DNA of 64,000 bases. Source: Ophthalmolycus amberensis (taxonomy: Eukaryota; Chordata; Actinopteri; Perciformes; Zoarcidae). The notes beneath the pieces were generated by a model. The model did not search any database, was not told the DNA's origin, and worked only from the letters and a program-made list of their open reading frames with translations. Location: the NCBI GenBank assembly GCA_024529925.1, contig JAFEUB010001112.1, positions 51,001 through 115,000 of the forward strand, in the 5' to 3' direction. Positions 55,280 through 64,000 of this stretch are shown here, piece after piece; the first letter of the stretch is position 1, and every line of letters starts with the position of its first letter. The translations under genes and the position numbers were made by a program.

Positions 55280-58200
55280 TAAGTAAAATGTATTTATACA
55301 GACAAAAGTCACAAAGTGCTTCACAGGGCAGAAATTACAAGCATAAAAAACACAATGTGACCATAAGGCCAATAATTTACATACACACAGACAAATACTG
55401 AATTAAAACATAGTTTAAAAGCAGGTATAGGACATGGGTTTTACCCAAACACCAGTCTAAAAAGGTGCGTTTTGAGCTAGTTTTTAAAAGTGTTTACAGA
55501 ATCTGCGAGGCGTAGAGTTGCAGGTCACAACGGGTCTTAAGGCCGTTGTGACCGAGCTTTGACCGAGTTTGACCTGAGAGCGCGGGCGGGTGATTATGGG
55601 TGAAGTAGATCAGCTACATAAGTCGGAGCCTGACCGTAAAGTGCTCTGTAAGTGAGGGTGAGAATTTTGAAGTGTATCCTAAATGCTACAGGGAGCCAGT
55701 GGAGAGATCGGAGTACGGGGGTGATGTGAGACCGTCGATTTGTCCTGTTGAGTAATCTGGCGGCAGCGTTTTGGATGACCTGCAGACGGTTAAGAGCAGA
55801 TACACTGAGTGATGAAAGTGTGTTACAGTAGTCAATGCGTGAAGAGATAAATGTGTGTATGATCATCTCTAGTTCAGGTGTTGATACTACAGATCTCAGT
55901 TTACTGATATTTCTTAGGTGGAAGAAACATGATCTGGACAGCTGCTTATGGGGGTCAAATGACATGGATCCATCAAAGAAAATCCCTAGATTGTGCAGGT
56001 TGCAATGGGCAGCAGAGGAGAGTGGACCAATACTCTGCCTGATCATAGGGACAAACTCATCTGGTGCAATAACTAGAACCTCCGTCTTATTGTCGTTAAG
56101 TTGTAAGCAGTTATCTGCCGTCCAGTCTCTGATGGCATTGACACAGTCCAGGAGCCTAGTTAATGTGAAGGCCTCGCTGGGTTTGAATGACAGATGGAGT
56201 TGAATATCATCTGCATATAAATGATAGGACACATTGTAACTTTTTATAATCGGTCCCAAAGGTAACAAATAAAGGGAAAATAACAGAGGCCCCAGAACCG
56301 AGCCCTGCGGTACGCCACAAGACAGTGGAGAGGTGACAGACACAAAATCACCCACAGAGCCATTAAAAGTTCTGTCAGAGAGGTAAGATGTAAACCAGTC
56401 TAACGCTATGCCAGATATGCCAACCCAATCACGTAGCCTCATAATCAGGATGTTATGGTCTACAGCAGGGGTGTCAAACTCATTTTCACTCCGGGCCACA
56501 TCAGCATCACGGTCGCCCTCAAAGGGCCGGTTGTAAATGTAAGACTGTATAAATGTAACTACTCCTAACATATTGGTAAATAACTGTCTCTGCATTTGAT
56601 TATTGTTTATTCAAGTGTTAAAATATTGTACATGCAGTTATATAAATGTAAAAATATATTTAAGCACATTTCTGTTATTATAACTTACATCCTTTTAATT
56701 TAGGGTTAAGAAACCCACATTACTCTAACAAAGATCAAACTTTTAAAGAAAATAGAAAAGACAAATATCAAACACAAGTTATTACAATAACTTTGTTCAA
56801 TGCGTAAAATCCTTTCAAGGGTGCGTTTGCATAATCCCACGTGAAGTATTTCATGTGTTTTAAAGCCACGTTTAAAGTAGTCTTCAATGTACTCGCATAC
56901 ATTTCCATTTCAAATGTAGGGTATCCAGAGCTGCTTATGACTGTGTGTTTAAGTATCATAATTATGACTTCCTATCTCATAGTTATGACTTTCTATCTCA
57001 TAACTTCGACTTTCTATCTCATAATTTCGACTTTCTATCTCATAATTTCGACTTTCTATCTCATAATTTCGACTTTCTATCTCATAATTTCGACTATGGG
57101 GATATTTTTATTATCAAATCTAACTTTAAATATTTCTTTTTTATTTAATTTTTTTATCTGGCGGATTCGCTGGACACATAAAATGACGTGGGAGGCCGGA
57201 TCCGGCCCGCGGGCCGTATGTTTGACAGTGTCGAATACAGAACTGAGGTCCAGAAGTACTAACACAGAGCAGTCACCTGCATCAGAAGACATGAGAATGT
57301 CATTTGAAACCCTCAGGAGAGCGGTTTCAGGAGAGTGTTGTTTACGAAACCCAGACTGGAATTTGTCGTACATGTTGTACCGCTCCAGTGCAGCAGTAAG
57401 TTGGTTGGCGACCAATTTCTCTAAGATTTAGGATAGGAAAGGCAGTTTTGATATGGGCCTGTAGTTCATAGGCAATGCCGGATCTAAGTTGGGTTTCTTT
57501 AATATTGGCTGGATGTTTAAAATGGGACGGGACAATTCCTGTAGACAATGAGGAATTGACAATAGATGTTACTGCAGGGCCAATAATTAGCATAACTTTC
57601 TTAAATTGAGAGGATGGTATTATATTCAGAGGGCAAGATGATGGCTTTGTTTTCTTAATTAAGTCCATCAGGTATTGGAGACTGATACGCTGGAAAGAGT
57701 CCAGAACAGTAGGAGATTGAGAGGAGCTACATGTCCCTGTAACAGATCCCAGGCTGAATGCCAGACCTAATAGCTGTTACCTTATCAATAAAATAGGTAA
57801 GGAACTTATTGCAATCATCAACAGAATGGCATGGACAGACGGTGAAACAATTCTCTTAATTGTGTCAAACAAAATCTTGGGATTTCTCTTTGAGGAAGAG
57901 ATTGAGTTGGCAAAATAAGCAGTTCTTGCTTCCTTTACTTCATCATTAAAAGAAACTCTGAGGTCTTTGAGATACGAGCGATGCACTTCTAGCCCAGTGG
58001 CTTTCCAGAGCCGCTCTGTCCTGCAACACTTCCGTCTCAGAATGCAGACAGCGTCTGTCATCCACGGAGAAGTGTTGTAGGCAGCCTTGGTCCTTTCCTG
58101 AAGAGGTGCCACTTTATCCAGCAATGTGGTGCAATGTTCATTAAAAGAAGACTGTATCAAGAGTTCAACATCATTGTAATTTGTGTTACTATCACAGCAA

Positions 58201-58412
58201 AAGTGCATAGAGAACTGACCAGCTGTACTCTGAGTAATAATGCGGGAGTGGAATGTTCGTTTCAGACACAAGGGGTCAGCATTTACAGAAAGATCAAAGA
58301 AAATACAGTAGCCAGGGATCGAATTGACAATCTTACGATTGATGAGGACCCGCTCCACCTCTAAGCTACAGCCGTCTACATGAACATGGTGCCCCAAAAG
58401 AAATTGGGCCAA
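55280..58412 (-). pseudogene. L2-type LINE, split by a MITE and frameshifted
   Basis: In minus order: 58412-57777 holds the region between endonuclease and reverse transcriptase (SPWMTDAVCILRRKCCRTER, LWKATGLEVH, ARTAYFANSISSSKRNPKIL). 57668-57342 and 57415-57077 hold the start of reverse transcriptase (YDKFQSGFRKQHSPETALLR, LVLLDLSSVFDTV). 56595-55594 holds the rest (DHNILIMRLRDWVG, GVPQGSVLGPLLFSLY, YHLYADDIQLH, with YADD as the catalytic motif). This is the L2/Maui type common in fish. At least two frame breaks plus the MITE at 56466-57227 inactivate it. The 3' tail runs to about 55280. Confidence 0.85.
56466..57227. mobile_element. hAT MITE inside the L2 reverse transcriptase
   Basis: Starts CAGGGGTGTCAAACTCATTT and ends near GGGCCGTATGTTTGACA, an inverted pair; the last bases of the right end seem lost. 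It separates the codons of SVFDTV from DHNILI. The interior has about six 22-bp copies of CATAATTTCGACTTTCTATC (56960-57095). Confidence 0.75.
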
Positions 58413-58888
58413 CTAACTAACAACCAGGCAATAATGGTTGCTGGTTGGCAGTAGATATCTCTGCAGGACTACTTCATATTTTTTGAATGATAAAAACTCA
58501 GATTCTGGCCAGATCTTTTACATTGCACTTTTCAAAGATATAATGTATTATTTCAGATTATGTTATATATAATTTATTATCAATAAATAAGCTAAATTGT
58601 GGCTGCCAATTTGTATCGGTAATAATCATGAAATAATTTGTATAATTTATTACTGACAGCAGCCTCTCTGCTGCATATTGAGTACATTTGCTTTGATACT
58701 TCCTTACTTTTACTTACTTACAGGTAATGTTTAATGCAAGACTTTTACTTGCAATAGAGTATTTTGACATTGTGGCATTACTTAAGTAAAGTAAAGGCTC
58801 AGATACATCCTCCACCAGCCGACCGTGAAAGAGTTTTGTTTTCAAAACACTGGCTGTTGAGTTGTGCTCTGTATTTATAGATATATAT
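58413..58888. other. No gene seen
   Basis: AT-rich spacer between the LINE and a hAT copy. Confidence 0.4.
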
Positions 58889-59878
58889 TAGTACTGGGCA
58901 ACGATTACAATTTTTAATCGCGATTAATCTCATTGTTACGCGCAAAGTTCAATAATTAATTCAAAAGTAGTGTATTGCGCACTTTTATTTTTAAAGTACT
59001 GCTGTATGAACAAAAGTGCAATAACATTTGATTTGCAAACACTTTAAACAAATAAGGTGCTTTTTAACAGCAGTATTCCCTTTACACAGTAGCAGTTAAA
59101 ATACAGTTATAATGATTCTGATAATAGATATTCAGCCGGTGTTCACAACTTTATCTTCATGTGTGTAAGAGATGCAATTTGAAATATACACCTTGAAAAC
59201 TGCAAAGCTATCTACTTCTTTTTTTATGTTTGTTAAATTCTCAGTAGCGATAACTAAATGATATGCTTATTCTACATATTCCAAACAAAAACACTTTAAA
59301 AACTCGACAATATGTACTTTTATATTGTCACTGTTGTAAATTGTTTGATTGCATGATTTACTTTTATTGTGAAGAGCATGAAAATGGAAGTGCTTTTACT
59401 TTGAAGAGTCAGGAAGTAGAATGGTACGTGTTCTTGACGCTAACAATGATGATGATACGTAGAAAACCACATGTCGGGTGCAAGAGCGTGTTCTGTTCAC
59501 TGTAACACTGTAATACTGCAGTTCAGACAGTAAAGTATTCCGTTCAAACAAGACGTGTCTTGGTCCTCACTAAAAGCTCCACTTCACAACAGTCACGTTT
59601 GATCCTGTAACGAGACGATCGCGCGCGCGTGTGCGTGGGTGTTTGTGAGACAAGAGTGAACGACGGTGACGGAGTGTAGGAGGGGTTCCGGACCCGGGGG
59701 AAGAAGGAAGTGACGCCACACAAACACAGCTGTTCCCTGCTTGCTTCATACTTGGTGCCTGGTTCTTGTGTTAAAAATGTCCGCTTAATAATACATTTTT
59801 AAAAATGCGTTAATACAATTGTCGGCGTTAATTAATTAATGCGTTAACGCGATAATAACGTGTTAACTTGCCCAGCAC
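58889..59878. mobile_element. Second TAGTGCT hAT copy, opposite orientation
   Basis: TAGTACTGGGCAACGATTAC at the left and ACGTGTTAACTTGCCCAGCA at the right match the reversed ends of 19353-20748. The part 59331-59565 matches 28044-28283, the region upstream of a hAT BED-finger start. No clean 8-bp duplication is left. A (GC)n-like GCGCGCGCG run lies near 59620. Confidence 0.75.
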
Positions 59879-60479
59879 AATACAATATATATGCTGACAT
59901 ATTGCTGTGAGAAACAGGAATGTGTCTGCAAAAACGTATGTAAGAAAGGAAAAAACTACAAATCTGACTAGGCTAGTTACCACTAGGTTGTAGGACTTGA
60001 CATTAACATTGTGTTTTACACCAAAAGAGTATTAAGGTTTGTCACCCACCCTGTTGGATGGGTCTTTCCTGTGTTTCATGTTCAATAAATAGATGAACTG
60101 GTGAACCTTTAGCCTTCATGTCTGAACGTCATTGATCTATCCAGACCAGTATCCTAGGATTTACTGTACATCCATATTTGTATTTGTGTTGCCTAACCCT
60201 GACCATACCTTGACCATATTTTTTAAAAATTGAATCGCCCAATATCAATGTTCTATTCATTATTCTATTAAGCCATCCATTCATACTTTCTTACATATAG
60301 GCAAGGTACACAACAGGTGACCAGATATCTCAGGGAGAACCTCTTTAAGATGTCTATATCTATACTACTACTACACACAACATATCACACGATACACTTC
60401 TTTTGTTGCTCTCCACTTCCTTCTACCCTTTGGTCTTGTACTTTGCATCTCATCATCTTTTCCTCATCATTTCCCACAG
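59879..60479 (+). other. Intron or upstream sequence of vasp, no element seen
   Basis: It precedes the vasp exon and ends in a pyrimidine-rich acceptor (TTTTCCTCATCATTTCCCACAG). The first vasp exon, expected to encode only M and part of S, was not located. Confidence 0.4.
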
Positions 60480-60651
60480 TGAGTCCAGTATCTGCCAAGT
60501 GAGGGCGACGGTCATGCTGTACAATGACGGCAACAAGCGGTGGGTGCCGGCGGGATCTGACAGTCCTTCTTTCAGCCGCATCCAAATCTATCACAACCCT
60601 GTGGCCAACACCTTCAGAGTGGTGGGCCGCAAACTGCAGGCCGACCAGCAG
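60480..60651 (+). CDS. vasp: vasp exon 2 (start of EVH1 domain)
   Basis: Acceptor CCCACAG|TGAGTCC and donor CAGCAG|GTACAA bound a 172-base exon. Its first base completes a serine from exon 1 (ATGAG|T), as in Ena/VASP genes where exon 1 codes only MS. It encodes ESSICQVRATVMLYNDGNKR, WVPAGSDSPSFSRIQIYHNP and then VANTFRVVGRKLQADQQ. These are the N-terminal strands of the EVH1 domain, which binds FPPPP motifs of zyxin, vinculin and ActA-like ligands and brings VASP to sites of actin assembly. RATVMLY.DGNKRW.PAG and VVGRK fit VASP better than EVL or ENAH. The remaining exons lie beyond the window. Confidence 0.92.
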
Positions 60652-60666
60652 GTACAAGACAAGCGT

Positions 60667-60697
<31 letters not shown>

Positions 60698-61220
60698 GAC
60701 ACACACAGCCAAACACACAGTCACTTTCACATTGTACACACACGTAGTATAGTCTTTCTGGTAGAAGATCACACCCACCGACCTTTGTGAATACTTAATT
60801 TGCCTGTAATTCACTTCCCTTAAAACACAATGAAACAAACACACAAACTAGACAATGTAGCTTGGCACTGTAGCTGGAGTTTGTGATTGTTCATTGAACA
60901 GATTTCAAGTTTAGTGAATTCTGACCATCAGAGACTAAGAGTGAGGGCTGAGTGGAGGGCAGTGGAGACGGCCTCCTCAGTGTATCTATTGGCTGGCTGG
61001 GGTGTTGTTTTTGATGAGTTGGATCTCAGATTGAAAATTATTTCCTGTTCTCCCTTTGAACAATACAGTATCATTACTACCTAGTTGATTTTAGTCACAT
61101 TACAGCCCTTACACCTTACAGGCTAATTACGGTAATTCAAGCATGAAAAATATCAAAACATCACAAATGATTATACATTAGAATCAACTCACATCTGGCC
61201 TTCGTCTGAATTGCATTTAA
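60652..61220 (+). other. vasp: vasp intron 2 (start)
   Basis: It begins with the donor at 60652 and an (AC)n run at 60669-60692. No further vasp exon is recognisable up to the window end, so the intron is at least 13 kb... or the next exon is too diverged to see. Short open frames only. Confidence 0.4.
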
Positions 61221-61318
61221 TTGTTGGAATGCTGTTAAGCATTCCAACTATTGTTATCCTGTTTCTTTATTGTTGGAATGCTGTTAAGCATTCCAACTAT
61301 TGTTATCCTGTTTCTTTA
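61221..61318. repeat. 49-bp tandem repeat with internal palindrome
   Basis: Two copies of a 49-bp unit start at 61221 and 61270. Each contains GGAATGCTGTTAAGCATTCC, a palindrome with a 4-base loop. Confidence 0.8.
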
Positions 61319-62044
61319 TTCAACTTCCTCTATTTCTTCCGTCGCAATGCTTCTCCTCCTTCATTTTTTAAGCTACAGAAACCGTTCAACTATTAAAATG
61401 TTCAGCTCTTTCACCAGAGGTCTGCTATGATTTTTTATATTTCTAACCTTTAAACTTTTTGAATTATTAAGCTTTTTATTTTTTCAATAGGATCTCTATG
61501 GAGAATATTTTCAAATGGCTTCAGGCACACAGGTGTTCGCGATTGAGCCAATTAGTGATGTTGATAAACACACAGACTCACAGACACACGCGCACATACA
61601 CTCCTCTCCCTCTCTCTCTCTCTCTGTGTCTCTCTCATACAGTCATTCAGGTCTTAGGGATCTTTAGAGGTCTTTCCCCCCTCCTCCACCCCCCCCCCCC
61701 CCACACACACACACGCCATTTTTAAATAAAAGCCCCACAGAATGAATCCTAACTGAAATGCTTGTGATGAGCCTGTCATTTAATAACCGGTTTGTGTTTA
61801 TCGAACATTATGATTCTGTCTCCTCTCCCCTTCTCCCCCACACCCCATTTCAAAATAAAAGCCCCAGAGAGTGAATTCTAACTGAACTGCTTGTGATGAA
61901 GCCTGTCATTTAATAACCTCTGTTTATGTGTGTCAAACATTATGATTATGTCTCCCCCTCCCTCCCCCACCCTTTCAAAATAAAAGCCCCATGGATTAAC
62001 TGTATGTAAACATTAAGCTCAAAATTAGGCTTTTTTGTTGAAAT

Positions 62045-62640
62045 AATGAATGCTCTTACTAATACTGCGACAACTACTACCACTGCTGCTAATATTTCTA
62101 GTATTACTACTACTACTGCTGCTACTACAACTTTTGCTGTTGCTACTATTACTAGTGCTATTACTGCTACCATCAATATTATTACTACCACTACTGCTAT
62201 TACTACCACTACTACTATTACTTATGCTACAACTGCTACTACTGCTGCTATTCATGCTACTACCAGTACTAATACTACTACAGCTATTAGTACGACTGCT
62301 ACTAGTACTACTACTACTGCTACTTCAAATACTGCCATTACTTTTACGACTACTACTACTACTACTACTGTTATATTAAATACTACGACCACTACTACAG
62401 CTATTACTACTACTACTGATACTAGGCTACTACTTCTTCTAAATACTAATACTTCTTCTAAATACTAATACTTCTACTACTAATGATACTACAACTACGA
62501 CTTCTACTACTACTATTACAAATATCACTACTGCTACTACTACTACTTATTCTAATGCTACTAATACTTCTACTACTAATAATACTTCTACTTCAACTAC
62601 AACTTCTACTGCTATTACTACAAATATCACTACTTCTGAA
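62045..62640. repeat. Imperfect trinucleotide microsatellite (ACT/GCT type)
   Basis: About 600 bp of interrupted ACT/ACTG-type triplets. A second tract in the duplicated block runs from 63647 to the window end with the same order of interruptions. Confidence 0.9.
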
Positions 62641-63037
62641 ATTTGTTTAAGCTACAGAAATTGTTCAAATATCAAAATGTTCAGCTCTTTCAGGAGAGGG
62701 GTGCTTTGACTTTTCATATTTGTAATCTTTAAACTTTTTGAATTAAGCTTTTTGCAATTTTCTTTTGAATGGGATCTCTATGGAGAAAATCTTCAAATCC
62801 TGTTACACTTCAACTTTCAAAGCCTTCTTCTTCCTCATACTTTCAGCTACAGACACCATAGTTAGACATTTCAACGAGAAGGTTTTTCAGCAGTGCAGTT
62901 TAAATGCTTTCGGGCTTCAACATTTTTCAGACAGATAGTCTCCCATTTCTTAATTTTCAGCAATTTTTTCACAATTAATTTCAGCTTTCAGCATTCCAAC
63001 GCATTTTCAGCAGGAAATGCTTTTTCTAGTTCTTTTC

Positions 63038-63147
63038 TCTCTCTCTCTCTCTCTCTCTCACTCACTCACGCACTCATTCTTTCTTCTCTCTCTCTCTCTC
63101 TCACTCATTCTTTCTTCTCTCTCTCTCTCTCTCTCTCACTCATTCTT

Positions 63148-63187
<40 letters not shown>
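63038..63187. repeat. (CT)n microsatellite
   Basis: About 150 bp of CT repeats, with ACTCATTCTTTCTT interruptions spaced about 40 bp apart. It is much longer than the matching run at 61606-61632. Confidence 0.9.
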
Positions 63188-63195
<8 letters not shown>

Positions 63196-64000
63196 CTCTC
63201 TCATACAGTCTTTCAGGTCTTAGGGATCTTTAGAGGTCTTTCCCCCCTCCTCCACCCCCCCCCCCCCCACACACACACACACACACACACGCCATTTTAA
63301 AATAAAAGCCCCACAGAATGAATCCTAACTGAAATGCTTGTGATGAGCCTGTCATTTAATAACCGGTTTGTGTTTATCTAACATTATGATTCTGTCTCCT
63401 CTCCCCTTCTCCCCCACACCCCACACCCCATTTCAAAATAAAAGCCCCAGAGAGTGAATTCTAACTGAACTGCTTGTGATGAAGCCTGTCATTTAATAAC
63501 CTCTGTTTATGTGTGTCAAACATGATGATTATGTCTCCCCCCCCCCCCTCCCCCACCCAGCCCCACCCTTTCAAAATAAAAGCCTCATGGATTAACTGTA
63601 TTTAAACATTGAGCTCAAAATTAGGCTTTTTTGTTGAAATAATGATTGGTCTTACTACTACTGCTAATATTTCTAGTATTACTACTACTACTACTACTAC
63701 TACTTCAACTTTTGCTGTTGCTACTACTACTGCTACTGCTATTACTGCTACCATAAATATTATTACTACCACTACTGCTATTACTACCACTACCACTACT
63801 ATTATTACTTATACCACAACTGCTAATACTGCTATTCCTGCTACTACCAGCACTAATACTACTACAGCTATTAGTACGACTGCTACTAGTACTACTACTA
63901 CTGCTACTTCAAAAATTGACTTTACTATTACTACTACTACTACTTATTATACTACTACTACTGTTATATAAAATACTACGACCACTACTACAGCTATTAC

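Larger units (their letters stand above)
61372..64000. repeat. Tandem duplication of a 1.3-1.6-kb microsatellite-rich block
   Basis: 61372-62640 and 62647 to the window end follow the same order: AGCTACAGAAA...GTTCA, ATGTTCAGCTCTTTCA, GGATCTCTATGGAGA, a (CT)n run, CAGGTCTTAGGGATCTTTAG, poly-C, (AC)n, ATAAAAGCCCCACAGAATGA, and a long imperfect (ACT)n/(CTG)n tract. Differences are mainly in the length of simple repeats. The second copy is cut by the window end. No coding; the open frames here are low-complexity artefacts. Confidence 0.85.

Noticed and set aside
62025..62468. Frames in the triplet microsatellite (poly-T/S/L proteins)
   Set aside because: Pure translation of simple repeats.

Overview
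The window is nuclear DNA from a ray-finned fish, probably a spiny-rayed teleost. The evidence is three vertebrate genes with canonical introns, tRNA-primed retroelements, many hAT transposons with 8-bp target duplications, an L2-type LINE, a Tc1 relic, a tRNA-derived SINE and long simple repeats. I see no bacterial genes, CRISPR array or plasmid feature.

Layout. (1) 1-12185: a Ty3/Gypsy retrotransposon of CsRn1 type on the plus strand. It is split by a second, very young minus-strand LTR element (529 to about 9154) that keeps only gag and a protease relic. (2) 12206-20756: a broken hAT transposon, a solo LTR of the same young family carrying a MITE, a Tc1 relic, and a hAT with another MITE inside it. 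(3) 21110-25150: an LBH-like gene (plus strand, four exons) with a solo LTR in intron 1 and a hAT directly at the exon 3 splice donor. (4) 27243-36400: a hAT remnant, then a complete-ended endogenous retrovirus on the minus strand (two 646-bp LTRs, 4-bp target duplication). Its interior is reduced to fragments and holds a LINE. (5) 36806-42940: an OVOL3-like zinc-finger gene on the minus strand. I assembled four exons with matching phases (278 residues), including a SNAG exon and a second exon upstream of the fingers. Its introns hold transposon debris and a SINE. (6) 43000-59900: more hAT and MITE copies, a minus-strand Gypsy remnant with minisatellites and a nested hAT, and an L2-type LINE split by a MITE. 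(7) 60480-60651: one exon of VASP (EVH1 domain, plus strand), followed by tandemly duplicated microsatellite-rich DNA to the end.

The three host genes have no operon-like relation. LBH-like proteins are transcription cofactors, OVOL proteins are epithelial and germline zinc-finger repressors, and VASP is an actin regulator. Most of the remaining sequence is nested mobile elements, and target-site duplications and interruptions allow much of their order of arrival to be read. I found no convincing new molecular system. The most useful observations are the gag-only element with 2.7-kb LTRs, a tRNA-Met primer site and a cluster of ATGGCGG motifs; the retrovirus with young LTRs but a gutted interior; the hAT that sits across the LBH-like splice donor; and the OVOL3-like gene model.
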